This document shows, piece by piece, positions 1 to 8,839 of a stretch of DNA of 64,000 nucleotides (position 1 is its first letter; each line of letters starts with the position of its first letter). The translations under genes and the position numbers were made by a program. A model generated the notes under the pieces. The model had not been told where the DNA came from, made no database searches, and saw only the letters and a list, made by a program, of their open reading frames with translations. The stretch spans positions 620,001 through 684,000 of the forward strand of contig CBDDLL010000002.1 of the NCBI GenBank assembly GCA_965230625.1, read 5' to 3'. The DNA comes from Saccharicrinis sp965230625 (GTDB lineage Bacteria > Bacteroidota > Bacteroidia > Bacteroidales > Marinilabiliaceae).

Positions 1-86
1 TTGGTTTGCTGTTTTTCTTGCGCATATGTGGAAATAGGAATTAATAACAGCAATAAGATAATGAGAATATGTACCTTTTTATTCAT
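1..86 (-). CDS. Exported protein, N-terminus only (cut by window edge)
   Basis: The minus strand opens with ATG at 84-86 and stays open to the edge. The first 28 residues begin MNKKVH, run through a strongly hydrophobic stretch of Ile and Leu, and reach STYA-QE, a textbook Sec signal peptide with a likely cleavage after Ala. It lies 80 bp downstream of the OmpA-fusion gene in the same direction, so the two may be co-transcribed. The mature protein is outside the window and no function can be given. Confidence 0.6.
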   Translation of the reverse strand, partial: MNKKVHILIILLLLLIPISTYAQEKQQT

Positions 87-166
87 GTTGGTTATTTTTA
101 CATTATAGTACATTTCCAGAATTAAATGTTTTGTTATCACTTTACTTACATTGTATAGCAAATAAA

Positions 167-1708
167 CTATATGGAACTATTTTCCAGTAATACAAATTCA
201 ACCCTACTTCTTCTTTTGTTATACTCTTCGGGACTTTCCCCTAACTTTTTAAGGGGAGGTTGTTTTCCTCCGAGTCCTACAGAGTGCAGCCGATTTGGAT
301 CGATACGGTATACTTCAATCAACTTTTGTTTTACAACCATAGCTCTTTCCGCTGATAATGTAGAGTTACTTTCTTGATCGGTTTGACCTGTATGGCCTCT
401 TATTGAAATTCTATAGTAAGGGTAGTTATTAACTAATAATTTAGCTACCTTTTCTAGTATTTTTTCACCACGAGAGCTAAGCATGCTTGTACCTTCCATA
501 AATATAATGGGTTCATTACGTAAAGTTCCTATTTCTTTTAAGGAAGACCATTCGCTTTTACTCAGGATTTCAAATTCTACTTTAGTAGCTTTTAAGCTAA
601 TGTCAACTGATTTTAATACATCATCTTTAATATTTCTTAAAAAAGAACTGTTGATTAGTGAATACGGATTGGTAACTTCATTTTCAATCGCTTTTGTTTT
701 TAATAACACATCGTTGCATGCATAAATAGAATTTACAATTCCGTCTTTGGCAGGTAATCCAACATTAATTTGAATCTTAAATAAATTGGAGCAATTCTCA
801 TGAAAATCATACCAGTTAATATTTTTAATCATACTTGCCACATTTTCATGAATCGAGGATATTTTACTTACCTCTTCAAGCATTTCTTCATATCTGATAG
901 AATAATAGTTTATTACCTTAAAATAGGTTTTTAGAAAGTTCTCAATTCTTTCAGGTCGATGTAAAACAACATTCCTATGAAAAACTATTACGTCAATAAT
1001 ATAACCCTCAAACATATCGGAGCCCCACAATCTCTTCATACCTAATTCATTAATAGCCATAGTAACATTAGGCTCCCACATAACATAAGCTGCATTGGCA
1101 TCTACTTTTGCGTTTTCTGCCATTTTAAAAACTTCGTCTACTCCTATAACTTCTCTTTTCCAGTTGTTGTTATGCTTTAAGTGATAAAGGTCAAAATCAG
1201 ATATGGTTAAATCGAGTAAAAAAGAGCTGGGAGATTTTGGGGTATAATAAATATGTAAATCTGGATTGTTAAGGTCATTTATATTTCCAGTCTGTAAAAT
1301 ATCTTTGAAACCAACTATTGCATCAGCACCTTTCGACTCACTTATACCTGCAACTATTACTCCCGGATAATTATATTTTGCTCCATGTTCAATATACGAA
1401 TTGACAGGCAGTACGATAAAATCAAATTCGTTTTTAGCAAACTTTTTAAGCCTTGTTTCATAATCTCCATGATCATTAGTAAAATTCAGAACAAGCCCAT
1501 TGCTTGCCAGTTGTTTTTTCATCTCAATTGAATGAAGAAATGAATATCCCAAATAATTGTCGCCAGCCCAACTTAACGTTTCTGTTTCTACTATTGCATC
1601 GGAAGTTTCTTTGACCGGTTCTTTAAAAAGAAGATTTTTAACAACATAAATGGTTATAATTAAAAATACAATACAAATTACAAGAATTATCAGTTTGTTA
1701 TTTTTCAT
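167..1708 (-). CDS. Membrane-anchored periplasmic binding domain fused to OmpA C-terminal domain
   Basis: The 513-residue protein has one N-terminal membrane segment (about residues 7-27), then a region of about 300 residues resembling type 2 periplasmic substrate-binding proteins of the NMT1/SsuA kind (LSWAGDNYLGY start, a DFIVLPVNSY stretch, and a 'PERIENFLKTYFKVI' helix typical of that fold). The last 110 residues are an OmpA/MotB peptidoglycan-binding domain (IRGHTG, then LSAERAMVVKQKL, ending in RRSRVEF). The OmpA part would tie the protein to the cell wall while the binding domain samples a small solute. The ligand is unknown. It is inferred to act as a periplasmic sensor or wall-linked binding protein rather than a normal free ABC-transporter subunit, because no permease or ATPase gene is next to it. 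Domain calls are by motif; the ligand is not predicted. Confidence 0.75.
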   Translation of the reverse strand: MKNNKLIILVICIVFLIITIYVVKNLLFKEPVKETSDAIVETETLSWAGDNYLGYSFLHSIEMKKQLASNGLVLNFTNDHGDYETRLKKFAKNEFDFIVLPVNSYIEHGAKYNYPGVIVAGISESKGADAIVGFKDILQTGNINDLNNPDLHIYYTPKSPSSFLLDLTISDFDLYHLKHNNNWKREVIGVDEVFKMAENAKVDANAAYVMWEPNVTMAINELGMKRLWGSDMFEGYIIDVIVFHRNVVLHRPERIENFLKTYFKVINYYSIRYEEMLEEVSKISSIHENVASMIKNINWYDFHENCSNLFKIQINVGLPAKDGIVNSIYACNDVLLKTKAIENEVTNPYSLINSSFLRNIKDDVLKSVDISLKATKVEFEILSKSEWSSLKEIGTLRNEPIIFMEGTSMLSSRGEKILEKVAKLLVNNYPYYRISIRGHTGQTDQESNSTLSAERAMVVKQKLIEVYRIDPNRLHSVGLGGKQPPLKKLGESPEEYNKRRSRVEFVLLENSSI

Positions 1709-2369
1709 CTACTTATAATTTTGCTTTCAGTTAACCACATCTAACTCTCTAAAATAAATCTCTTGGAAAATAAGAGAACCTAAGTGTAACGTAATTTTTA
1801 AGGCTCGTTTTTACTAATTATTGTTTGACTTTATTTGTATTATAGAATCCCTGAATTTATAACCTCTCAATAGCTGTCGACATGCTTTTTCTTAACTGCT
1901 TTATGTAATTAAAATCTAAAAAACTGGCTTATGATTATAACTAATCTCCATCCTACTTAAAAGCTAACCTTTACATTCATCTGGTATTTTCTTAAAATGT
2001 TTTATACTTTAATCTAGCATCAACTAATAAATAAACTTATAAATATCAAACCTTTCGATTTTTACGATTCAAACACCTAACCTAAAAAAGCAATATTACT
2101 CTGTATTTATTTCAACCTTAGTTGTTTTACTATTTTATTATAAATTAGTAATTTTTTTTAAATTAACCGCAATCTCTTTTTTATTAAAGAGGTTTTATAC
2201 CAATAATCCCATGACCTTAGTGTTGGATATGGTTGTAAAAATGACGCCTGATACCATCAAATCCATTACTTCAAACAGACATTATATGAAAATATTTAAT
2301 GCGGCATTTTGTTATTAAAATGGTGTAAGTTACAGTCCCTGTTTAAGGCACCCCTTAGGATAATTGGAA
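1709..2369. other. AT-rich intergenic stretch, no gene seen
   Basis: No credible coding frame or RNA gene was seen. Near 2199-2215 the text TATACCAATAATCCCATGA resembles the dispersed ACCAATATCCCA repeat found elsewhere in the window. The stretch ends where the IS3-family remnant is inferred to start. Confidence 0.5.
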
Positions 2370-2424
2370 TGTCTACTTTTACTGTGACTAAAAGTTAAGC
2401 CCTTTATAGTTAACTTTGTTACTC

Positions 2425-2727
2425 ATGGGAAAATATTACGAAAAAGAATTTAAGTTAATGATTGTAGAGCTACTAGAAGCAGGGCAATCGGTAAAATCAA
2501 TATCGGAAGAATATCAATTAAATGACAGCATGATTCGTAGATGGCGGAGAGAGCACAAAAGTGAGAAGGAAGCATTTCCAGGCAAAGGCACTCCATCCTT
2601 AACTCCGCAAGAGAAAGAAATATCAAGGCTTAGAAAAGAGTTAAGAGTAGTTCAGGAAGAAAGGGATATATTAAAAAAGGCGGTAAGCATCTTTTCCAAG
2701 GAAGACAGGAAAAATACAAATTCATAA
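2425..2727 (+). CDS. IS3-family transposase OrfA
   Basis: The ATG at 2425 is preferred over the upstream TTG at 2416 because OrfA proteins normally start M-x-K-Y-Y-x-x-F. The product (100 residues) has a helix-turn-helix for terminal-repeat binding (about residues 15-50, with SVKSISEEYQLNDSMIRRWR) and a C-terminal leucine-zipper-like coiled coil (ISRLRKELRVVQEERDILKK) that continues into OrfAB. A programmed -1 frameshift at the A6G run at 2673-2679 would join it to orfB. OrfA itself looks intact, but the element is dead because orfB is cut. Confidence 0.85.
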   Translation: MGKYYEKEFKLMIVELLEAGQSVKSISEEYQLNDSMIRRWRREHKSEKEAFPGKGTPSLTPQEKEISRLRKELRVVQEERDILKKAVSIFSKEDRKNTNS

Positions 2728-3242
2728 AGGCAAATAGAGATTATTTTTCTGTTGAAAAGATGTGTGAATGCTTCAAGGTTAGCAAGAATGCCTTTTACAC
2801 ATGGTTAAAAAAGGAAATGACGAACAAAGCAGCAGCAACAGAAACACCATTGCGACAATTGATAAAAAATACATTTGCTGATAGCAAACAGGTATATGGC
2901 AGCTATAGGATTAAAGCAGAGTTGGAAAAACAGAGGGTTGTTGTTTCCAGACCATACGTGGCTAGATTAATGAAAAACATGGGATTAAAAAGCGTATTAA
3001 GCAAGAAATTCAGAGTACTCACTACTGACTCAAAACATGATTATCCTATTGCTGAAAATTTACTGAACCGGAATTTTAATGTTCAGGAATTAGGGAAAGT
3101 ATGGATCTCTGATATAACATACTTCAGGATTGGAGAAAAATGGGGATACCTGACTGTTATTATTGATTTAGCCGACAGGAAGGTCGTAAGCTGGTCTTTG
3201 AGTGCCGATATGACATATGAGAATACAGTCCTCAAGGCGTGG
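2681..3242 (+). pseudogene. IS3-family transposase OrfB, truncated
   Basis: After the -1 slip the frame reads through FIKANRDYFSVEKMCE into an rve integrase core. An internal ATG lies at 2760. The first two catalytic Asp residues of the DDE triad are visible in WISDITYF and in VIIDLADRKVVSW. The frame matches the family up to VLKAW at 3242; after that the translation is unrelated. The third catalytic residue (Glu) and the C-terminal third are therefore missing. The stop at 3377 belongs to foreign sequence. Non-functional. Confidence 0.85.
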
Positions 3243-3624
3243 GTAATCCTTTTAAAAAAGCGGCATACTCAGGATCTAAACGAGTGCCGTCAGCTACTGA
3301 TTGCCAGTCTCTGCTTCTTTTTTGGTATTTACCATCGATTAAAACATCCCAACGTCTACACTTTATATTTAACGTAACCAAGTTCCGACGTATTGGGCAG
3401 TCTTTTATTTCTTTGGGCCGCATAAAACCACTTGCTTTATAATCCTGCCCTGAGTACTCTTCAGGAATTTCCTTCTTCTCCTCCAAGAAAATAGTCAAAT
3501 GTTTTGTATAAAGTCTTTGGTCTATTGATGCTTGTCTAATGTCGGTTATTTCAAAATGTTTTAAGATGCCTTCTGGCAGAATCAGCTCTATCAGCTGATG
3601 ATTCAAGTCTTTTGTCGGATCCAA
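3232..3624 (-). pseudogene. ISAon1-type transposase N-terminal ORF, partner ORF lost
   Basis: The 130-residue product begins MDPTKDLNHQLIELILPEG, has the FLEEKK, RRWDVLIDGK and RDWQSVADGTR blocks, and ends near AAFLKG. These are the marks of the short first ORF of ISAon1-type elements (ISL3-like, common in Bacteroidota), which normally precedes a separate DDE transposase ORF. That second ORF should lie at lower coordinates, but the sequence there is IS3 orfB in the opposite direction. The last few residues and the stop are read from IS3 DNA. The start is TTG at 3622-3624. Relic with no transposase. Confidence 0.75.
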
Positions 3625-3700
3625 CGGTATATATGGTACTAATGATAGAACAAAGTTAACATAGTTTTTTACTAAAACCCAAATTTATCTGGAGATCCGT
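3243..3700 (-). mobile_element. ISAon1-type insertion sequence fragment
   Basis: Only the 5' part of the element with its first ORF remains. The outer boundary near 3700 is uncertain, since no terminal repeat could be matched. The inner junction at about 3243 with the IS3 remnant is internal to both elements, so it came from a deletion or recombination and not from simple insertion of one into the other. Confidence 0.5.
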
Positions 3701-3740
3701 AAATACTATTATATTATGCTAAGCTTTACCACATATACAA

Positions 3741-3778
3741 AAAAAGGAAGGTTAATATAAAAATAACCTTCCTTTTTT
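3741..3778 (-). terminator. Terminator of the tRNA cluster
   Basis: AAGGAAGGTTA pairs with TAACCTTCCTT across a short A/T loop, with a T run on the minus strand after the hairpin. It sits directly after the 3' end of the last leftward tRNA-Pro gene at 3781. A run of A on the other side would let it act in both directions. Confidence 0.85.
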
Positions 3779-3780
3779 CG

Positions 3781-3855
3781 TCGGGGTGGAGAGATTCGAA
3801 CTCCCGACCCCCTGGTCCCAAACCAGGTGCGCTAACCGGACTGCGCTACACCCCG
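3781..3855 (-). tRNA. tRNA-Pro (anticodon TGG)
   Basis: The minus strand folds as a cloverleaf: acceptor CGGGGTG/CACCCCG with discriminator A, D arm GCGC/GCGC, anticodon stem CCTGG/CCAGG with loop TTTGGGA giving anticodon TGG, and a T arm around TTCGAAT. No CCA is encoded (CGA follows the discriminator). It is identical over its full length to the copy at 3891-3965. Confidence 0.95.
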
Positions 3856-3890
3856 AATAAATATATATTTTAAAATCATTTTGAAAGAAG

Positions 3891-3965
3891 TCGGGGTGGA
3901 GAGATTCGAACTCCCGACCCCCTGGTCCCAAACCAGGTGCGCTAACCGGACTGCGCTACACCCCG
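3891..3965 (-). tRNA. tRNA-Pro (anticodon TGG), second copy
   Basis: This is a base-for-base duplicate of the neighbouring tRNA-Pro, separated from it by a 35-bp spacer. Same fold and same loop TTTGGGA. Tandem identical copies suggest recent duplication or gene conversion and would serve as a dosage increase for the Pro CCN codons read by TGG. Confidence 0.95.
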
Positions 3966-3988
3966 AAACTATTTCTGAATGATTTTTT

Positions 3989-4078
<90 letters not shown>

Positions 4079-4236
4079 AGTAGTATTGTCTTCCTTTAAG
4101 ACCCTGTGTGCAATCCTCATTTTTTGATTGCGAGTGCAAATGTAGGAAAACATTTTAATGCTGCAATAAAAAAAAGTAAAAAAATCGCTTCTTACTTCTT
4201 GAATTTCGTCATAACAACTCCATAATAAATTGCAAC

Positions 4237-4266
4237 ACAAAAAAGAAGGAGCTTAAAAAGCTCCTT
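4237..4266 (-). terminator. Terminator after floA
   Basis: AAGGAGCTT and AAGCTCCTT form a perfect 9-bp stem with a 3-nt loop, followed on the minus strand by CTTTTTTG. It lies 10 bp past the floA stop codon and closes the leftward nfeD-floA unit. Confidence 0.85.
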
Positions 4267-4275
4267 ACATTTTTT

Positions 4276-5265
4276 TTATTTTTTACTTGGCTTTTCTGGT
4301 GGAGTTTTTGAAATAGAATCCCTCATTGAAGTATCCGCCTCAACGTTTTTCATTTTCAAATAATCCATAACACCTAAATTACCATTTCTAAATGCATCTG
4401 CCATAGCCAACGGAACCTCTGCTTCTGCTTCTATTACCTTAGCTCTCGCCTCTTGTGCTTTAGCCTTCATCTCTTGCTCTTCTGCCACAGCCATTGCTCT
4501 TCTTTCCTCAGCTTTTGCTTGCGCAATATTTTTATCAGCCTCAGCTTGGTCAATTTGAAGAACTGCACCAATGTTTTTACCTATATCCACATCCGCAATA
4601 TCAATAGATAAGATTTCAAATGCAGTTCCTGCATCCAATCCTTTTTCTAATACCACCTTTGATATTGAATCTGGATTTTCTAGTACTGCCTTATGTGATA
4701 ATGAAGATCCAATTGAAGATACAATACCCTCACCTACACGCGCTAAAACAGTTTCTTCTCCTGCACCTCCTACTAATTGTTTAATACTAGCACGTACTGT
4801 AACCCTTGCTTTTGCTATTAATTGAATACCATCCTTTGCTACGGCAGCTACAGGAGGAGTATCAATTACTTTTGGATTTACCGACATTTGAACCGCTTCA
4901 AATACATCACGTCCAGCTAAGTCAATTGCTGTTGCCATTTGAAAGGTTAAGTCAATATTAGCTTTAGCAGCAGAAACCAATGCATGCACTACGCTGGTAA
5001 CATGACCTCCAGCAAGAAAGTGTGCTTCAAGCTCATCCCTTTTAATGCTTGACAAACCAGCTTTATTAGCCTCAATTAATGCCCGTACAATTACCGAAGG
5101 TGGTACTTTACGAACACGCATTAATACTAATTGAATTAAAGAAATACGCACACCTGAAACCAAGGCCGAAAACCAAAGAATTACCGGAACGTAATACAAA
5201 AATAAGAAAAACAGTACAACAATTACTGCTAACAGGCCAAAAAATCCTAAGCCTTCCATCATCAT
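4276..5265 (-). CDS. floA: Flotillin-like protein FloA
   Basis: A 329-residue flotillin-like scaffold of functional membrane microdomains. It has a hydrophobic N-terminal hairpin or segment (about residues 5-35), an SPFH-type core (MRVRKVPPSVIVRALIEANKAGL, then AAVAKDGIQLIAKARVTVRA) and a C-terminal Ala/Glu-rich coiled coil (IAQAKAEERRAMAVAEEQEM) followed by AEVPLAMADAFRNGNLGVMDY. This is the full length of the family. It is 5 bp from nfeD, its usual partner, which is thought to support its localisation. The MMMEG start is one of three adjacent ATG codons. Confidence 0.95.
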   Translation of the reverse strand: MMMEGLGFFGLLAVIVVLFFLFLYYVPVILWFSALVSGVRISLIQLVLMRVRKVPPSVIVRALIEANKAGLSSIKRDELEAHFLAGGHVTSVVHALVSAAKANIDLTFQMATAIDLAGRDVFEAVQMSVNPKVIDTPPVAAVAKDGIQLIAKARVTVRASIKQLVGGAGEETVLARVGEGIVSSIGSSLSHKAVLENPDSISKVVLEKGLDAGTAFEILSIDIADVDIGKNIGAVLQIDQAEADKNIAQAKAEERRAMAVAEEQEMKAKAQEARAKVIEAEAEVPLAMADAFRNGNLGVMDYLKMKNVEADTSMRDSISKTPPEKPSKK

Positions 5266-5270
5266 AATAA

Positions 5271-5738
5271 CTAACTTTTAGGTTTAACGATTATATAAGT
5301 TTTAAATACTTTTTGAACTTCGAGGATTGTGTTTTCATCGATAAAATGTCCTGGACATCTTGCTTCAACTGTTACATCATTAACTCTTGCTTTTCCAACA
5401 GGATTTAGGCGGGTAATGGCAATCGCTTCATCTCCTACTTTAATTGAACTATCTTCTTTTACTTCAACCTGACCTTCTACAGCAACATTCAACATTAATT
5501 TGTTCCATGTACCCGAACGTAGCGACCAAACAATAACTAGTATTGATATTCCTAAAGTACCTATTAAAGTTGCGTTCCCACCTGCTGATCCGAATTCTTT
5601 ATAAGCCATAAAAATTCCAACACCAATAAATAAAACACCACCAATTCCGGCAAATGTCACTCCAGGTAAAGCAAAAAATTCAAGAACTAATAGAAATAAT
5701 CCTAATAGAATAAGTAATACAATAATTATGGTAGACAT
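5271..5738 (-). CDS. NfeD-family membrane protein (short form)
   Basis: A 155-residue protein with three or four close membrane segments in the first 75 residues (VLLILLGLFLLVLEFFALPG, then a GIGGVLFIGVGIFMAY stretch) and a C-terminal OB-fold of about 60 residues (VEGQVEVKEDSSIKVGDEAI...GKARVNDVTVEA). This is the short NfeD type without the ClpP-like protease part, and it pairs with FloA in many bacteria. It sits 8 bp after clpS and 5 bp before floA, so the three genes are very likely one transcript. Confidence 0.92.
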   Translation of the reverse strand: MSTIIIVLLILLGLFLLVLEFFALPGVTFAGIGGVLFIGVGIFMAYKEFGSAGGNATLIGTLGISILVIVWSLRSGTWNKLMLNVAVEGQVEVKEDSSIKVGDEAIAITRLNPVGKARVNDVTVEARCPGHFIDENTILEVQKVFKTYIIVKPKS

Positions 5739-5746
5739 ATAATATA

Positions 5747-6025
5747 TTAATCGATAGAAACAGAAAGATTTTTATTAATTAGTTTACTTTTTAAAGGTAC
5801 AAGTTCATCAACAGTACCTTTTTTTATATCGCATTGTCCTTTAAAATGCGTCAAAAATGCACATTGTTCTGCCTGTATATCATCATGACCACAAACTTCA
5901 CAAAGTGAATTAATTACATAATCAAAGGAATTAATATTGTCGTTGTGTAGAACAAGTATCTTATCATTTCCTTCACCTTTACTTAGGTGACTACTTTTTT
6001 TCCACTTTTTTCCAAACGCTACCAT
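5747..6025 (-). CDS. clpS: ATP-dependent Clp protease adaptor ClpS
   Basis: The 92-residue product carries the ClpS core, with LHNDNINSFDYVINSLCEV and a QAEQCAFLTHFKGQC stretch. ClpS binds the N-terminal domain of ClpA-type unfoldases and hands over substrates with destabilising N-terminal residues; the Asn/Asp pair of LHNDN and the following His-containing helix form the N-degron pocket in the family. It is the first of the tight clpS-nfeD-floA group, 64 bp after the TPR/PD40/SPOR gene. Confidence 0.9.
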   Translation of the reverse strand: MVAFGKKWKKSSHLSKGEGNDKILVLHNDNINSFDYVINSLCEVCGHDDIQAEQCAFLTHFKGQCDIKKGTVDELVPLKSKLINKNLSVSID

Positions 6026-6089
6026 TTGTCTAATATTTTATGTTACAAAATAGCACTTTTTAATAAAAAAAGCCTCTTTTATTAAAATT

Positions 6090-8618
6090 TTATTTGTTTG
6101 TAACCGAACTTATCTTACCATCTTTAAAAAACACTACGAATGCGCCTGTAAATCCTGCATTCACGATAGTAGAAACAGCAGCCTGAGCTTCCTCATATGT
6201 CTTAAATTTTCCCGAAAAATACTTGGTAAGTCCTCTTCCTTCTAACTCTACTTTAGTTACTTCAGGTATTTTTTCTAATGCTTCTTTATTTGGTGGATTT
6301 CTAAACACTCCTATTTGTACTTTATATACCTCATTAATCACCTTTTCTACTTCAGAAGATTTTGGTTTCTCAATTTTTTGGTACTCTTTCTTCTCTTTAA
6401 CCTTTTGCTTATTTATTACTTCTTCGCCTCTATGTAATTCTGCATATGATTTTTGAACGACTCCAGATACTTTATCTGAACCTGATTTCACTTCAGTTTC
6501 ATCACCTAAATCATCCATGCTACAATATAGACTTAATGCTTCTTCTTGTTTTCGAATACCTTCTTTTTTAAGAGCTCCAGCCTTCTCGTAGGTCTCAATA
6601 TTTAATCCTCCTAAACCGTTCATTACATTCTTCGCTTCTCTAAAATGAGCATTACCTTGTTGGAATAAAGATGCAACACCTTCACTCTTTTCTGCACCAA
6701 GCTTTCTTGTGATATCCTTAAGTTTTAAATAATAAATTGGAAATTTTTTATCAAATGCTTTATGATATATCCTGGTTGACAAAATCTTAAGTTCTTTTGA
6801 TTCTTTAATCAACCTTGTGGAGTTTGGTTCCTCCTCTTGATCCTTTAAACTATCCGATTTCTTTATTAGTTGTCCAAGCTTTAGTTTTTGCTCCTCTTCA
6901 ACCTGAGTAGATTCTTCCAAAAGCCTTGAGGATTCCAAATTAATAATATTAGCCCAAACGTAAAGTGAATCTGCACTTCTTAATGTTTTTATATCATTAT
7001 CGGAAAATAATTGCTTATACATTGGCTCTTGCTTAGCAAAATTCCTTTGAAACTCATCAGAAGTATGAAATGTATATTTCTCTGGTATAAAAATCCCATC
7101 AAAATTTAGCACATTCGGCTTATTTGACTTTACTTGACGAGAGGCACTATAAGTACCATCGTTTATTCTATTTTGAATTTCGTGTAACTCTTTTTGTCTT
7201 GCATATAAATATTTCTCTTCTATTTGATCATCTAAACTATATACTCTATTCTCAAGAGTTAGAATTTCATTAACAATTTTACTGCGTTCTTCTTCGTTAT
7301 TAACAACACTATATTCGCGCCTTTTACTTTTCATCAATTTCGAAAGACTATCTCTTTTTTGATTAGATTCAAAACCTTTCCTAAAGAGTTGTAAGGCTTC
7401 TTCATTTATAAAATGATCGAAATGAGTATAAACTATTGTATCATTTATTGTAAAACTAAAAAGTTGATTAGTCTTAGTTCTTTTTCTTTTATGTCCATAC
7501 GTAGAATCTTCACTATCTGCACCTTCTCCATCTCCTTCTTCAACCAATAATTTTGCTGCCTGAGTGATTTGATTAACATCATCAACCATATTCCTCACCT
7601 GATTTCCATCCCACTTTACAGTATATATCATCACACTATCTCCTGTAGTTTCTCTATTTGAAGCAAACCATGCCACTTGATTAAATTGATCAGATACAAA
7701 TAAATAGTCATCACCAGATGAATTAAATGGCACTCCCATGTTTATGGGTTCTAAAAAACTTTGAGTCTCGTTATCAAAATAAATTTTGTAAATATCATAA
7801 CCTCCAAAACCTCCTGGTCTGTCCGATGAAAAATAAAGAGTTAATCCGTCTGTTGCTAAAAACGGATAAGCATCGTTATAAATAGAATTAACCGGTGTTC
7901 CAATATCTTTACTATCTCCCCAACCATCAAGTAATTTTTCCATTTTATAAATACTCAATGTATCTTCGGAATTGGCTGCCATAGAAAAGTAAACAACATC
8001 TCCTCGTTCAGTTTCAAACATTACATGGTTAGGATTTACACCCGATTCAAAAAAATCACCATTCTTTAAAAGCCTTCCAACGTCTTTAGCAGGATAGTAC
8101 ATTTCTAAAATATCTCTTGTATGACTAACTGATCTGTCAATAACAGATAAATTATAAATTTTTGATGCCATTTTTCTACCATTTTTGCACTGCTCTAAAT
8201 ACAATTGAGTTTTTTCTACTTTACTATCTCCTTTTTTTGCACCTTCCAGGAACTTATTGAAATTAGAAATAGCTTCGTCAAAATGAAATGATAAATGATG
8301 AGCTCTACCAAGATAATAGTATACATTTCTGCTAACCCTCTTTATTTTAGCATAATTCAACATCTTAATAGCATCTGATAAATCCCTTTTGTTCTTTATT
8401 TTACATATTCCCAAGTAAAAGTTGTAAGATGCGTCTTTAGGATATTTGTTTACCAAATAAGAATAAGCCAACTCTGCGTTTTTATAATCACCATCATTAA
8501 AATATTCCAAACTTTTTTTAGGGGTATATTCCTCACCATTTTGAGCAGATATCGAATTATATCCCATCATAAAAGACAACAGCACTAATAACCAAATTCT
8601 ATGTATCCTTTTTACCAT
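6090..8618 (-). CDS. Envelope protein with TPR, PD40 propeller and SPOR domains
   Basis: An 842-residue exported protein. A signal peptide (about residues 1-25, ending ISAQ) is followed by TPR repeats (about 30-160), a WD40-like PD40 segment (about 200-330, with PFLATDGLTLYFSSDRPGGFGGYDIY), a long charged helical region (about 400-720), and a C-terminal SPOR domain (about 765-835, with VYKVQIGVFRNP and KTYEEAQAAVSTI). SPOR domains bind denuded peptidoglycan. TPR-PD40 proteins of this kind in Bacteroidota are linked to T9SS/gliding (PorE/SprE-like) or to OmpA-type envelope proteins, but here SPOR replaces OmpA as the likely wall anchor. A specific role is not assigned. Confidence 0.75.
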   Translation of the reverse strand: MVKRIHRIWLLVLLSFMMGYNSISAQNGEEYTPKKSLEYFNDGDYKNAELAYSYLVNKYPKDASYNFYLGICKIKNKRDLSDAIKMLNYAKIKRVSRNVYYYLGRAHHLSFHFDEAISNFNKFLEGAKKGDSKVEKTQLYLEQCKNGRKMASKIYNLSVIDRSVSHTRDILEMYYPAKDVGRLLKNGDFFESGVNPNHVMFETERGDVVYFSMAANSEDTLSIYKMEKLLDGWGDSKDIGTPVNSIYNDAYPFLATDGLTLYFSSDRPGGFGGYDIYKIYFDNETQSFLEPINMGVPFNSSGDDYLFVSDQFNQVAWFASNRETTGDSVMIYTVKWDGNQVRNMVDDVNQITQAAKLLVEEGDGEGADSEDSTYGHKRKRTKTNQLFSFTINDTIVYTHFDHFINEEALQLFRKGFESNQKRDSLSKLMKSKRREYSVVNNEEERSKIVNEILTLENRVYSLDDQIEEKYLYARQKELHEIQNRINDGTYSASRQVKSNKPNVLNFDGIFIPEKYTFHTSDEFQRNFAKQEPMYKQLFSDNDIKTLRSADSLYVWANIINLESSRLLEESTQVEEEQKLKLGQLIKKSDSLKDQEEEPNSTRLIKESKELKILSTRIYHKAFDKKFPIYYLKLKDITRKLGAEKSEGVASLFQQGNAHFREAKNVMNGLGGLNIETYEKAGALKKEGIRKQEEALSLYCSMDDLGDETEVKSGSDKVSGVVQKSYAELHRGEEVINKQKVKEKKEYQKIEKPKSSEVEKVINEVYKVQIGVFRNPPNKEALEKIPEVTKVELEGRGLTKYFSGKFKTYEEAQAAVSTIVNAGFTGAFVVFFKDGKISSVTNK

Positions 8619-8651
8619 AATAGCAATTCAATTTTTTAAATAATTCCTGGT

Positions 8652-8659
8652 CAAAATTA
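8652..8659 (-). promoter_or_regulatory. Possible Bacteroidota -7 box for the TPR/PD40/SPOR gene
   Basis: On the minus strand this reads TAATTTTG, matching the TAnnTTTG -7 consensus, 33 bp upstream of the ATG. No clear -33 TTTG was seen at the ideal spacing, so this rests on one element only. Confidence 0.25.
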
Positions 8660-8810
8660 AAAATATAAGGGCAATAAACTAACGCCTATTGTAACAAATA
8701 ATATTTAAGTAGTTGATAACACTAAGTTAAACTGTTTATATTTATTGATTATTAATACGGTTGTTAATAATTCTTTTGAACCTTACCACTAATAAATAGT
8801 TTTTAAGGAA

Positions 8811-8818
8811 TATATTTG
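8811..8818 (+). promoter_or_regulatory. Possible Bacteroidota -7 box for bcp-recA
   Basis: TATATTTG fits TAnnTTTG and lies 21 bp before the bcp ATG. A TTTG lies further upstream at 8775-8778, but its spacing (32 bp) is longer than the usual 19-21 bp. Confidence 0.35.
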
Positions 8819-8839
8819 TAAACTTAAAACAATTAAAAA

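Larger units (their letters stand above)
2370..3242 (+). mobile_element. IS3-family insertion sequence, left part only
   Basis: A typical IS3 layout is present: a putative left end starting TGTCTACTTTTACTG at 2370, orfA from 2425, a slippery A6G run at 2673-2679, and orfB in the -1 frame. The element stops abruptly inside orfB at about 3242, where sequence of an ISAon1-type element in opposite orientation begins. No right end of the IS3 element is present. The left end is inferred from spacing to orfA and from its TG start; a matching right inverted repeat cannot be shown because it is missing. Confidence 0.7.

Noticed and set aside
3239..3442. ORF on the plus strand across the IS junction
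   Set aside because: It is antisense to the ISAon1-type ORF and arises only from the fusion of two broken elements.
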